Shown: positions 34,283-45,092, numbered from the stretch's first letter. The stretch is DNA of 64,000 nucleotides from Dipteris shenzhenensis (GCA_047967505.1 CM106539.1); one strand, 5' to 3'. Notes: generated from the sequence alone by a model not told the origin. Program-made: numbers and translations.

Positions 34283-35056
34283 CATACTTACTATCAAACG
34301 CGTTTGGTTGGGTTACCAAACGTTTGGAAACGTTTGAAAAAGGGGCGTTTGGAAACTCCAAACAAACCCTACTTTGCAAGCCCATGTTTGAAAAGTTTCA
34401 AACGTTTGAAATTTTGGACGTTTGAAAAAAACCTGGGTTTGAAAAAGCCCCAAAGTCAAAAATTGCATCGATTTTCGTGTTTTTTTGGTGCGCCCGTACT
34501 TTCGCTATTTTGGACACCTTACTTGTGCCCATACCTCCCGCACACCTATGCTCCTCGACTTGTCCTCAAGCTATACGTACTACGGTGTACCTGTTCTTTG
34601 CTACTCTCCAAGCCTCAAGGCCCTACATAGTACAAGGCTCAAGCTTTGTCCTAGCTACTGTTTTGTAATTTTGTTTCAATTTATGGCTTGGGGCGTACGC
34701 CTCACTTCCAAGCTTTAATTCAAGTTTCAACTATTTGAAAGTAAAAAATGAGAATGTGACTGATTTAGAGTGGACTGTGGTCACTGGTAACTTGTAAGTT
34801 GTAACTTCTAACTAGTAACTAGTTTTTGGTTTGAAAGTCTAAATTTTCATGAAATTTGAAGCTTGTTTGTAAGCTGTGTGCTATTACTTGTAATGTTAGA
34901 CTATAGTATGCCAAAATATGCAATATAGCATATTTTTTATTGAAATTAATTTTAAAAAAACCCCACGTTTCGAAACTCCGCCTAATTTTTTCAAACTTAT
35001 CAAACGTTTGGAAACTCCAAACATTTGGAACCTTCAAATGTTTGATAGTAACTATG
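34283..35056. mobile_element. hAT-like non-autonomous transposon 1 (774 bp)
   Basis: The terminal inverted repeats are CATACTTACTATCAAAC (left) and CATAGTTACTATCAAAC (right end, reverse complement), 16 of 17 identical. They are flanked by a perfect 8-bp duplication TTTGCAAT at 34275-34282 and 35057-35064. Both ends carry clustered subterminal CAAACGTTTG/CCAAACG motifs and the hairpin GTTTGGAAACTCCAAAC. The 8-bp duplication plus clustered subterminal motifs fits hAT elements. There is no transposase ORF; internal short ORFs are not meaningful. Confidence 0.85.
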
Positions 35057-35064
35057 TTTGCAAT
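35057..35064. repeat. 8-bp target duplication TTTGCAAT, right
   Basis: Identical to 34275-34282. Confidence 0.8.
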
Positions 35065-35166
35065 TATGAGCTTAACTACATTGAGTTGAAGAAGGTGGTG
35101 AAGGAACGATAGGCCATGAAGTTTCATCTATGCTGAGGGTGCCTCCCATCCAATAATTGTTGATGA

Positions 35167-35174
35167 CCCTTGGG
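35167..35174. repeat. Target duplication of transposon 2, left (right copy 35509-35516)
   Basis: CCCTTGGG against CCCTTAGG at 35509-35516; one mismatch. Confidence 0.65.
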
Positions 35175-35352
35175 CAGTGTAACCAAAAAAGCGTTTCGAG
35201 CAGTCAAAACACTTAGAAACATTTCTAGACGAAATGTTTCACCGAAACAGGCGTAACGCCAGTGCATTGGGTGAAACGCTTAGTACAGGTTGTCACCAGT
35301 GTCTTGACTCTTTTGAGAGTGTTCAATGTGTATATGCGTATTTGAGAGCTCT

Positions 35353-35389
<37 letters not shown>

Positions 35390-35508
35390 CTGGAGAATTA
35401 TTTAAGTTTTATATATAATTCATATTAAAAACATTTTAAAAACCCATTTCTAGATGAAACGCCTGACAAAATCTAGAAACGTTTCTAGAAATGTTTCTTG
35501 TGGCACTG
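35175..35508. mobile_element. hAT-like non-autonomous transposon 2 (334 bp)
   Basis: The ends are CAGTGTAACCAAAAAAGCG and, in reverse complement, CAGTGCCACAAGAAACATTTC: 5 bp identical, then imperfect. The flanks are CCCTTGGG (35167-35174) and CCCTTAGG (35509-35516), 7 of 8 identical. Internal features are GAAACGTTTC-type motifs, including a perfect 18-bp palindrome at 35472-35489 (TCTAGAAACGTTTCTAGA), and an (AG)n run at 35355-35387. No transposase is present. Confidence 0.75.
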
Positions 35509-35555
35509 CCCTTAGGTGCTTTCATTTTGTCCATCAAAGAGGAGTGTTGGAGTGT

Positions 35556-35563
35556 CACTCAAG
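35556..35563. repeat. Target duplication of transposon 3, left (right copy 36069-36076)
   Basis: CACTCAAG, identical at 36069-36076. Confidence 0.8.
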
Positions 35564-36068
35564 CATGGTTGCCCTCGTTCGATGTACGGAACGTTCCGTA
35601 CTGTTCCATATGACACGTACGCTTTAAAAAAAAAAAAAAAAGGGTGCGTTTGTTTGTTTTGGATGGCTGGTTTTGTTATTGGTGGTGGTTCTGCCAAATT
35701 GATTTTGGGTCTCCTAGATGGGAAGGTTCCATATAAACCCCCTCTCCTCTCACTATGATCTCACACTATGCATCTACCTCCGACTTCAAGTCTCTACTCT
35801 CCCCTCTCCATCTCCAATAAGTGACGAGGCTCAAGCTGCATTAAGCATCTTCATCTCTCTCCCTCTTTATCTCTATCAAGCACCTATATAACATGTTTGT
35901 ACAAGTTTTAAAGCTTGTACAAGTACCTACTCCAAAACTCTAAAATCTCTGTCTTTTTTTTGGGTATCGAACATACCATCGGATGTACACCTAAGATTTT
36001 TTAGTTCGTTTTGTACCGCACTAATATCGAACGGTATGTATCGAACGTGATTGTACGTGTCAGCCATG
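35564..36068. mobile_element. hAT-like non-autonomous transposon 3 (505 bp)
   Basis: The ends are CATGGTTG and, in reverse complement, CATGGCTG. They are flanked by a perfect 8-bp duplication, CACTCAAG, at 35556-35563 and 36069-36076. Subterminal CGTTCGAT…TACGG motifs occur near both ends, and the left side holds a perfect 18-bp palindrome, GTACGGAACGTTCCGTAC (35584-35601). There is an A-run at 35626-35641. No transposase ORF. Confidence 0.8.
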
Positions 36069-37353
36069 CACTCAAGTATGCGATCTGATGCAGCAAACTT
36101 CAAGCCGGAGACTTTGGCCAAGAAAAGGTATGGGTTTACTGAGTTGTGTGACCTGAGTAGTAAACTCACCTCATCAGCTGTGAACCTGTAACCTTTCTGA
36201 GTTGTTAGTCATTTCTGTCTACTCAGTTTTCATGCATTCCTAAAAGGATTGATCAAGCTATGGATGCTTGACACATGGTGAGGAGTGACATCGCTCTTTA
36301 CAGACATGTCCTGAATGATCTTCCTTTACTCAAAGAACTCAAGCACTTTGTTGCTTTCCTGAACATTTTGAGAGAATAGACTATGCCAAATTCTCAGCAG
36401 CATTCCTTGCCCTTTTCAGTGTCTCATAGTGCTTGATCTTGTACAAGCAGGAGGCTCCTTATATTGTTTCTGACGCACCTCAGATGTTTTCCCCAATCAT
36501 TCCTCTTTTGTGCAATGCTTGGTTTCATGCATTAATATATTCATGAATGATTTTTTCTGCTACCATGGCCGTCAATGTGCATGAGGTTTCCACAAGTACA
36601 TATTTTGATTCAGATAGGAAATAAATGTGAGTGTTACCAGCGTGCAGCTTTGTTTACTGCAGATGGACTTCTGTAAATAATGTGCTATGTTCAAAATATA
36701 TTCTCTGATGCTCCCAAGAGCTCTTTCTAACTATAGATTTTCCCTTTATGAGTGATCGTACACAGGTACTCCGTCAACAAACAGAGGCTATTTCACATGT
36801 TGTTAGTGTTTTGAAGAGGGACATGAGGGATATGGAGATAATTGTCTCGGAAGATGCTGATATTTTAGACCGGACTAACGATAACGAGTTCAGGCAATAA
36901 GATGGGCCTTCACTCACACGTGAATCTTACTCTGATTGAAGCCCCAAAATTTGAGCGGATATATCTTGTCCAAAATATGAGCGCCGATGAGCGCTCATCT
37001 TAGAGTGAATGTCATTGGATGCAACACAGGTTTTTCAAGCTGTGAGCTGAGTTCCAGCTGAAAGATTACCCCCAATGTTAATTCCCTGCCATGCTGTAAC
37101 TCCCTGTACATTAGCTAAACTTACACTGCGAGTAAAAAAGTGGGAGTTGTCTATTCGTGGCCACATGCATCTCTTTGGTTCCTTTTCAGTAGACTTTTAT
37201 ACTCTAATGCAATACATGCTTTATGTAATGTGAACTTGTCCAAATCTATTACTTGCAGCAATTTTCTGACTGTTAATTCTGGCATCATACATGCTGATGA
37301 CTACAGAGTGTGGCTAAAGCTGAGTATTGTGCCGTGAGGTTTTGTCATTGCAG

Positions 37354-37395
37354 CGAAATCAAACCTATATGCCGAAATGCCCTTGGATGAGACAT
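37354..37395 (+). pseudogene. 42-bp exon of the decayed host gene
   Basis: The acceptor context TTTTGTCATTGCAG ends at 37353 and the donor GTAAGT starts at 37396. The 42 bp encode KSNLYAEMPLDET in one open phase. Consensus splice signals on both sides make this the clearest exon of the relic. Confidence 0.5.
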
Positions 37396-37959
37396 GTAAG
37401 TCTTGTGAAAGTCATGCTGTCTGGTGATCACTTCTGGTTGAAGAGCGAAGGAGTTATCACATTCGGATAAGGGATCCACCTCTGGAACGTGTAATTTTTG
37501 AAGGTGGCAGTTGTCTTAATACTAAAAATATCAGAAGTTGCATGTAAGGTCAGACATTTCGCTTTTCTGTCATATCCATAATTTTCTTCAATTTTGTTAA
37601 TCAGTTTTGGATGTACCAAGACAAATGTTCTAAATTTGTGGGTTTCTATACCTTGCTTCCCACACTCAGTATGTTATAAGTTTCCTTACTTCCTCAAGTT
37701 CCTTTGCAAATCAAAATTGGAAGTGAAGACTATTATCTCGTGGTTATATTTTTGTGAAACATCCAAAAGGCCATAGTCCCAGATCTTAGGTAGTGGGGGG
37801 GCATATCACTGGTGAACTTCTATTGTTCGTAGTAAGGGCAAACGAATATCTGAGCTCCTTGTAGTCGGAACAATATCTTGCATTTTTGACATATGTGATA
37901 CATGTTTACAAGATTTTAGGTGAAATAAATGACTATATATATATGTGTGTACATATACA

Positions 37960-38190
37960 TATATTTTTGTATGTATATATGTATATGTACCCCTCTCATA
38001 AACAGCATGTACTCCTGAGATGTAGAGGCTACACTCACGTCAGCGAAGGCTATGGAGGCAGCAATAATCTGCTGGAGCAGCCAGCCAAAAAGCTAGAAGC
38101 TACTTGAAAGAAATCTTGGAACGTTGCAACGAAGTATTGGATCCAGCACACAAGCTAGCCCAACAAGAACTCGATACATGACAAGTTTGT
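37960..38190 (+). pseudogene. C-terminal exon of the decayed host gene
   Basis: RGYTHVSEGYGGSNNLLEQ is followed by a homopolymer (AAAAA) frameshift at about 38086 and then ARSYLKEILERCNEVL, DPAHKLAQQELDT and TGA. The acidic, helix-rich character matches the upstream exons. The frameshift and the lack of upstream continuity indicate decay. Confidence 0.5.
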
Positions 38191-38285
38191 ACTACTTTCT
38201 CACTGGATGTAAGGAATCCCTATTAGTTGATAGTGATAGCTAGTCCCATAGATCCAGAAGGGTCCCACGTGGACTTTAATACCAT

Positions 38286-38286
38286 T

Positions 38287-38322
<36 letters not shown>
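38286..38322. repeat. (CT)n microsatellite between two copies of an AGTCCCATAGATCCA motif
   Basis: AGTCCCATAGATCCAGAAGG at about 38242 and AGTCCCATAGATCCAAAAGG at about 38323 flank the CT run. The duplicated motif sits just upstream of LINE 1 and may mark its 5' boundary. Confidence 0.6.
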
Positions 38323-38325
<3 letters not shown>

Positions 38326-39099
38326 CCCATAGATCCAAAAGGGTCCAAGAGAAATGGGGGACAAAGCCAAGAAAGATGACAACAATAACAACAAAAAGAA
38401 GCAAACGACACAACTGAAATTGGAGGATGTGAACACACGTCACAACCGAAGTGGACTCGGGGTAGACACAGCAAGGCAAAGGCAGGGCTCGCCTCAGCTT
38501 CTTCAGCCCCTATCTCTACCTCAACCTCAACTCCTGCTACAGTTTCAGTCTTGGTTTGAGCTCCCTCTATCTCTATCTCTATCTCTACTTTGACTTCAGC
38601 CCCCACTTCAGGCTTAGCTCTAGTTCTAGTCTCAGCTCCCTCTACATCTACGATTAGGGACATACTCATGCCCATGGCGCCGGTTGTTGTTCCCTTCCCC
38701 TCCTCTCTTGTTACAGGCTCTCGCACAGCTTATGACCCCTACTTCGGAGGTGTCATACACTATTCCGCATTATGCTTCACTCTCCCTTCTCCCTCTTAGT
38801 CAGCCCATGCTCCCACACCCTATTGGGACTGCCTCATCCATTCCACTGTTATCTCCGTTCCTCAGTCACCGTCCAGTTTTCGGACTCAGCCCCACACTTT
38901 CATGCCACAGTCACCACATTTTTAGCATGGACATGGGAGGGCTGATACACCAGAGGCCCGTGAGACCTTGCTCATAGAGATACATAGTTTCTATGAGTGT
39001 GAGATGGAGTTGACTCGCTTTGCACAGGAGTAGGTCTGCTTCAACCAGGAGTAGAGCTGCATCATACAGGAGCACAAGCTAGGGAAATTCGGGAGCAGG

Positions 39100-39650
39100 C
39101 AAGTCTTATTCAGGGACTCAAACAGGATATCATGCAGCTCCAACAGGAGGTCACAACCATACACATTGTCCCAGGGAGTACCCGGTGGTCGAGGCACAGA
39201 TTGCGAGCATGCAATCTACTATTGAGGAGACTTCCAGATGGGTTGACGTGGCCAAACGGGAACCCGCAAGGGTAACCATTTCGGCTACCCTCACGGAGTA
39301 GCAGCAGAGAATCAGTAAGGCTCTCAACATCAGAGTACGCAAGATCCCATGCACTGGCTACACCGATGATAGATGCGACTACGTTCGTGGCCGCTGCCCT
39401 GGGTGTGGCTGAGCACAAGATAGAGAGGGCATGGTGGGTGGGGAGAGATTCCAACCGAGAGCAACCCCTGATCATACGGTTCCATGACACTCAGGCACGA
39501 CTTTCAGCTCTACGATGCAGGTCAGTCCTTCGAGATCAGCCAACAATCTCTATGGATAAGGACCTCACACCTCTACAGGTTGAGGAGAGGTGCTCTTTGC
39601 TGCAGCAGCAGGATCAGGCAGGCTCGAAAGGAGGGGAAGTGGGTAGTGGT
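39100..39650 (+). pseudogene. LINE 1 ORF1 (RNA-binding protein) remnant
   Basis: The readable frame gives LGVAEHKIERAWWVGRDSN, EQPLIIRFHDTQARLSALR and DKDLTPLQVEERCSLLQQQ. The pattern P-I-I-x-F…R…DLTPxQ…R is typical of LINE ORF1 proteins with an RRM-like core. The upstream Pro/Ser-rich stretch (38500-38950) could be its N-terminus. Stops occur before 39366. Confidence 0.6.
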
Positions 39651-39999
39651 ACGAGAGGGACGACTTCTTACAGGTCCTCGTAGGGCACCTGCCTTCTCCC
39701 CCACATAGGGAAGTGGGGTCTCTGAGACTCAGATATCCGAGACCCTATCTTGCACCATTTGGAACTGTAATGGTAACTTATGGTTAGAACCAGGGAACTT
39801 CTCAGAATCCTATACAGGCCACGACATAGTCTTTTATACAGAGACACGTCAGAGTCCAGAGCGCCCTCTTTCAATAGTCAGCGGGTATACATGGGAATCT
39901 GTCTACATAGATGAGACGAGGGGTTTAGGAGGAGTTTGAGATTTAGGTGGAGTTGCAGTCCTTTTCAGATCCACACTTCGGGGGACCATTTTAGTAGAG

Positions 40000-40780
40000 T
40001 AGAGAGATACACATTCCAGATTTCTTTGGATCTGGATTCGATATATGGACAACCGGGATTTGTTTGTTGCAGTTTGCTACTTTCCCCTTGAGACCTCCCA
40101 CTTTGCTAGAGATATCCGAGGTAATGATGAGACATCCCCATTTGCTGCCCTTTATCAGTCCATCGTTGACTTCTCTAACCGCGGAGAAGTCCTTCTAGTG
40201 GGGGACTTCAATGCGAGGACAAGGGCGCATCAGGTACAACTTCTTGACTTCAGAAATGATTCCACTCTATTGTCAGATATTGACCTTGAGGAGGCAGGTA
40301 TGCTACGGGTTTCGGCTGACAGGCGAGGTCCATTCTCATCTTATGGGCAGGCCCTATTAGACCTCGGTAGGATACATGATCTCATTATCTATAATGGTCT
40401 TGACAGATGCCCGCTTCAGGTGGTTTCACATGCTTTCTAGATGGGGGGGGCTCCAGTGTTGTTGATTACATCATGGGATCCCCCGTCTTCACATCTCGCA
40501 TTACTGACTTCACTGTAGCACCTCTCCCCCCAGGGGCTGATCATACATACCTTTTCTTTAGCGTCTCCACCTACCATGATATACGCTTTGATTGGGATCA
40601 CTCATCTGCTTACTCTAGCTGTCTGTACATACTTCTTGCTTATATTGACTTCATACCTCTTTTAGAGGATCATGTTACTCTTGTCACCCACTCACTATAC
40701 GAGGCTGCCATTCATGCTTTCCCCCATACCACCTGCTCCACCTACCCACCATCCCCTAGAACCGTACCCTATAATAGTTG
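40000..40780 (+). pseudogene. LINE 1 endonuclease (APE type)
   Basis: NRDLFVAVCYFPLE and EVLLVGDFNARTR (GDFN box, about 40186-40224) are followed by SSYGQALLDLGRIHDLIIYN, SVVDYIMGS and PPGADHTYLF, corresponding to the C-terminal SDH-type catalytic region with Ala in place of Ser. Two overlapping frames carry the domain, with a shift at about 40440. The enzyme nicks target DNA for target-primed reverse transcription. Confidence 0.8.
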
Positions 40781-41149
40781 ATACGATCATGAGTGTAAGG
40801 ATTTACATCATCATCTTAGATTTGAAACAAAAAACGGTCTTTCGAGTGCATGAGATACGCTACGTGAATACCGTAGACTGGTATGGAGGAAGAAACTAGA
40901 CTTCGTTTGTCGGAACAAGGAGGAGCTACTGAACATTTTGTTTAGTAACAACTCTAAGGACTTCTGGCGGAGATTTCTAGAAGGATGGTCTCCTCTGCCA
41001 CTCACTCCCCTCTGCCACTCACTGACACTTAGATCTAGTTTGATTATGCACGCATACTTTAAGACATCCCAAATCAGACAGTCCCTAACCTCTCACACAT
41101 GCCTTGTTCCACATCTTGCACCCTCTTCACTAGAGGAGGGGTAAAGTAT

Positions 41150-42330
41150 GCCGTAATGAAACTTCATAATGGCCGAGTGAAGGATCATGAGGAGCTATGC
41201 ACTGAGTTCATTGCATATGGGATTAACCTTCTAGCCTCGATCTTAGCAAAGCTTTTTAATAAAGCTGTTTGTTTGGGATTTCCACACACTTGGACCATTA
41301 ACACTATCTCACCCATCCACAAGGCAGGGGATCCCATGAGCCCGGAGAACTATAGGACCATTATGATTGGACATGTCATGTCCAAGATTTATGCATCAGT
41401 ACTTGACTCGGAGGTTAGCAGACTTGTAGAGTATCGAGGACTTAGAGTAGTAGGATAGGTCAGATTTCGGCATGATCATGGAACCATGGACCACATTCTC
41501 ATTCTCAGATGTATCATCGAGGAGGCGAGGTTACGGAAGCAAAAGGTTTATTATTGCTTTGTGGATTTTCGCAAGGCATTTGACAAGATTTCGAGAGCCC
41601 GCCTCATACAGCGTCTACAAGACTTGGGCTATGATCAGGAGATCATTTGGGCTGTCATGGCACTTTACGAGAGTTTTTGTAGAGTTCGGTAGGATCCGGG
41701 TGGACAGATGAGATCATGAGCACCATCTAGGTCAAACAAGGGTGTCCTTTGTCGCCTATCTTGGTTGGCCTCTATATTGACGAGCTTGAGACAGTGATGC
41801 AGACACAGGCGGGTGTAGGTTGCTCTCTTGCCGAAACGTTGATTCAGATTCTACTCTATGCAAATGATGTGGCTCTCTTGTCTTCCATAGCAGAGGGGCT
41901 TCAGAGACACCTAGATGCACTATAGTCCTTTTGGGAGTCTCATGATTTGAAGGTCAACTTGGGTAAAACCAAGGTCATGATCTTCAATACATCTCGAGTC
42001 ATCATGCATCAGGAGCAGTTCACATTTGTGGGGTCATATGTTGAGATAGTTTCATCATACACTTATCTTGGGGTTATCTTCTTTGGACCCAGCTTCACTA
42101 TGAGACCCGCGATGGAGGCACGCTTGAGTAGAGGGTATGCTTCATTGGCCAGACTAGAGAGACAGTGCTTCTGCTCGCACTTTTAGGATCCACGCACCAA
42201 GGGATTACTTTTTGACTCCTTGGTTCGCCCAATGGGGATGTACGGCAGCCCTTGTTGGGGGCCAGTCTTGTCGGATATAGAGTGGGCCCGTGTGGAGCGG
42301 CTACAAATTCTCATGTAATCATGGATGATT
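41150..42330 (+). pseudogene. LINE 1 reverse transcriptase
   Basis: Motifs in order: ISPIHKAGDPMSPENYR, YYCFVDFRKAFDKISRARL, QGCPLSPILVGLYIDELE, then LLYANDVALLSS (41851-41886), where the catalytic YADD is changed to YAND, and KVNLGKTKVMIFNTS. The frame changes at about 41460, 41700 and 41920 and a stop lies at 42184. Loss of the first catalytic Asp of the pair would inactivate the enzyme even without the stops. Confidence 0.85.
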
Positions 42331-42799
42331 TGTGGTAAGTCATCCGTTCCTCACCAGATCATTTAGGCTGAGTTTGGGTCACCTACTTTACAGTACTGCA
42401 TTTCAGGTCATCACATATTTGTACCGAGTTAGGGAATATGGAGATTATACCTCGGGACGTAGCAGGCTACCATGGATAGCTCTATCCTCTTCTATGGCAC
42501 TTGCAGCAGGAGGAGACCAGAGGTGCTGGTATGCACGTATAGAGAGATGGTTTGAGCGATTGGGGCTCCACATGGAGACTACCTCCCTTCCAGTACAACA
42601 TGGATACTCCGTTTTCTTCCCTCTTATCACTTGAGGTCAACCAGGTTATTCGTGAGGATCTACTAGAGCTACACACATTTCGGACCTAGTTGGGACTGAG
42701 TGAACTCCCAGTGAAGCTTAGCTTCTACAAAGATCACTTCTTACATATCACAGCAGAGGGTTTCATTGACCCACCATGATACACGTAGATTCACCTACC

Positions 42800-43120
42800 C
42801 CACTCATTGAGGATCTATCTTAGACAATTCCGGGTCTCTTCACACAGACTTCGCATTGAGAGCGACAGAGCAGAGCGACTACCGAGGGAGAGGTCCATAT
42901 GCACATTGTGTGACATGCAGGAAGTTGAGACAGAGGAGCATTTCATCTTCAAGTGTTTTGTGTACTATGAGATCCGAGGGCGTTTCCACTGCCTCTTTAG
43001 TGATAGTTATGGGGTTTTGGCCTATTTCCTCTCCTACCCCGACCAGCGGTGTTTGGAGGGTTTCATTCATGAGGCACTTAGACACCATGAGAGGATACTT
43101 CGAGCACAGAGACAGGAGCA
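42800..43120 (+). pseudogene. LINE 1 C-terminal zinc-binding region (zf-RVT-like)
   Basis: FRVSSHRLRIESDRAERLP is followed by CTLC and EEHFIFKC, a Cys2-His-Cys arrangement typical of the LINE C-terminus. The frame is open from about 42807 through 43352 but runs into simple repeats. Confidence 0.75.
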
Positions 43121-43245
43121 AACTTCTTGCTCAGATGATCCCTCTCAGATCTCTATCACGGGGTTCTTTCAGCTAGATCACATGGACCCCCACGAGACGA
43201 GGCCTCGACATGACCGTGACTTGGAGCTTGTGACTCGACTAGGTA

Positions 43246-43336
43246 TATATGTGTGTGTGTGTGTGTGTACATGTACATGTAAATGTATATATATATGTGA
43301 GTGTGTATCTCTACACACACACACACACACACACAC
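43246..43336. repeat. (TG)n…(CA)n inverted microsatellite between two LINE 3' ends
   Basis: A (GT)n run (about 43250-43267) and a (CA)n run (43314-43336) flank an AT/TATG-rich centre. The single strand could fold into a long hairpin. It separates the 3' ends of convergent LINEs 1 and 2. Confidence 0.85.
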
Positions 43337-43624
43337 TTTTTTTTTTTGGTGAAGAAAATTTTATTGCTCTAAAATAATTACATTCATAGGTACTCCAAAA
43401 ACGGAGTGACTACTACTCAACTGAAAATCTCAGTATAAGCCATATATACATCATGGTCAATCAGATGAGTCTGAAAGCAATCATAAAACGATTGCCACAG
43501 AGATTGTTTGAAAAAAACAAAAGATGGAAAAGTAGGATCACCAAAGACTGATTTTTGTCCATCCATAGAGTCCAAAGTGCCCAGTATCGCACCCAAACAA
43601 AAAATAAATCAAAAACCTATCTAG

Positions 43625-44590
43625 CTAGATGAAAACCAAATAACCAAAAGAACCTGGCAAAAGTAACAATAGGAAATCTCGCTCGAAGCCCCTAACAAAT
43701 GAGAGTGAGGAAAACACAAGTATGTGGACAGTGCTAGAAAATGTGAGGCACAGATTCATCAGAATGTAGACATCGGTGGCAAATAGCCGAGGCAATATGT
43801 TTATGCGAGAGTAATTGCCCAGATGAAAAAATGCCAAGTAGGACTTGCCAGAGAAAAACCTGTTGCCGAAGAGGGACTTTATAATCCCAAAGGAGACGCA
43901 GTCGCTTTCTCCACCACTTTGATGGGCGATCCAATGCCAAACAGAATTGGCTCTGTCAGAAACCCAAGACAGAGGTAACAAAACTTTATACAGAGAAGGC
44001 ACTGTGATATGTGACAGCTTCAAAGGACGGGCTGAAGAAGAGGAAGAATGGAGAGTCCAATCCTCAAGCCTATCTTGAAGTTCCAAACGAGGTACTGGGG
44101 AAGAGAGGTTGAAGCATTTCTGAAATTTTGTGCCATAAAGGATGATAATGAGATCCCAAACCATACTTGTTGGGAGCCGTAGAAAAAGATAAAAGAGTGC
44201 CATCATCCTAAAGTACATCCGCCACAGAAGCAATACCTTTGAAAGATATAAAATAAGAACGCCTGGGTTCTTGTATGCTGGGAGCCGTAGAAAAAGATAA
44301 AAGAGTGCCATCATCCTAAAGTACATCCGCCACAAAAGCAATACCTTTGAAAGATATAAAATAAGAACGCCTGGGTTCTTGTATAGCCAAAGGAGGGTGG
44401 AATACTTTGGACCAATAAATATTCTCAGCCCTCAAGGAATTCCCCAATAAAGAATCCCTGCCATTCCATTTCAAGTGGGATAGAATATGCTTCCAATCAA
44501 GACGCAAACGAGAGACAAAAGGGCAGCCTCTGATCTTACCTTGAATAGAGCCAAGTAGAAAATCCCACTGTGTAGGCTGCTAATGCCCGA
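43625..44590 (-). pseudogene. LINE 2 post-RT region with zf-RVT
   Basis: From about 44580 on the minus strand: QWDFLLGSIQGKIRG, RLRLDWKHILSHLKWNGRDS, then WDYKVPLRQQVFLWQVLLGI and CHRCLHSDESVPHIF, which is the zf-RVT module at the C-terminus of plant L1 ORF2. It is broken by the 108-bp duplication and frame changes. Confidence 0.75.
44172..44387. repeat. 108-bp tandem duplication inside LINE 2
   Basis: GGGAGCCGTAGAAAAAGATA at 44172 recurs at 44280. The two 108-bp copies differ at very few positions, so the duplication is recent relative to the element. 108 is a multiple of three, so it would not shift the frame. Confidence 0.9.
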
Positions 44591-44656
44591 AAGCAGAAGA
44601 AACTATTGAGAGAAATGATGTACACAAACATAAGCAAGCTATGACTGTGATGTAGT

Positions 44657-45092
44657 TCATGAACCATTAGGCATAATGACCCTGCAAATGTTTGTGTTTA
44701 ATCTCTTCTGATGCAAGCATTTAAAAAATTGTTTGGAAGAACAACCTTTATCGATGAGAGCTCTTTGTCTTGCTCTGGTCTCCCATTTGGAAAGTTTCCA
44801 GTGATCATTGATTTGGAGACAATGTTTAGCTTGGCATAGTATTGTTTGCTCATGCAAGAACAAAGGACGAAGTGGACTGAGTTCAGTGAGGTCTTGGAAA
44901 TTTAGCATGAGCAATAGTTTCCCTCGTAGTCTTCATGTAAGACTTGTCGTAACCTCTAATTACAGCTTGCATTTTGGAAACAAAAGAATCCCATGCATTA
45001 TCAATATCAAAGCGATTCTGAGAAGACAGAGATTGATAGGCATTAGTAACCAGTGCGTTGAAAGTAACATGCTGCAAATAGCTATTGTTCAC
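44657..45092 (-). pseudogene. LINE 2 linker between endonuclease and RT
   Basis: The minus strand reads KWETRARQRALIDKGCSSKQ, FFKCLHQKRLNTNICRVIM and PNGS, the segment that normally precedes RT in L1 ORF2 (the R…GD…FF…R…I pattern). RT should follow but does not. Confidence 0.65.

Larger units (their letters stand above)
35124..38190 (+). pseudogene. Decayed spliced host gene, invaded by two hAT-like elements; family unknown
   Basis: If transposons 2 and 3 are ignored, one plus-strand frame runs through both insertion sites: EGASHPIIVDDPW, then VLSFCPSKRSVGVSLKYAI. After a 1-base shift, SDAANFKPETLAKKRYGFTE and LCDLSSKLTSSAV follow (36077-36180). Further exon-like pieces are RSDIALYRHVLNDLPLLKEL (36270-36330, after an AG acceptor and one stop), RQQTEAISHVVSVLKRDMRD with MEIIVSEDAD (36767-36895), a 42-bp exon at 37354-37395 (KSNLYAEMPLDET) between TTTGTCATTGCAG and GTAAGT, and a C-terminal piece SYLKEILERCNEVLDPAHKL ending in TGA near 38185. 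I do not recognise the protein. Stops and frameshifts mark it as dead. Confidence 0.55.
38340..43240 (+). mobile_element. LINE 1 (non-LTR retrotransposon), near full length but broken
   Basis: ORF1-like segment, endonuclease, reverse transcriptase and a C-terminal zinc motif occur in LINE order on the plus strand with many stops. The 5' limit is set just after the CT repeat and is uncertain. The 3' end at about 43236 runs directly into a (TG)n tract rather than poly(A). A 3' fragment of the same family lies on the minus strand at 33040-33510, diverging at about the same 3' position. Confidence 0.8.

Noticed and set aside
38223-38726. 167-codon minus-strand frame rich in Glu/Val/Arg
   Set aside because: It is the complement of simple CT/TCT-rich sequence at the 5' side of LINE 1; no motif.
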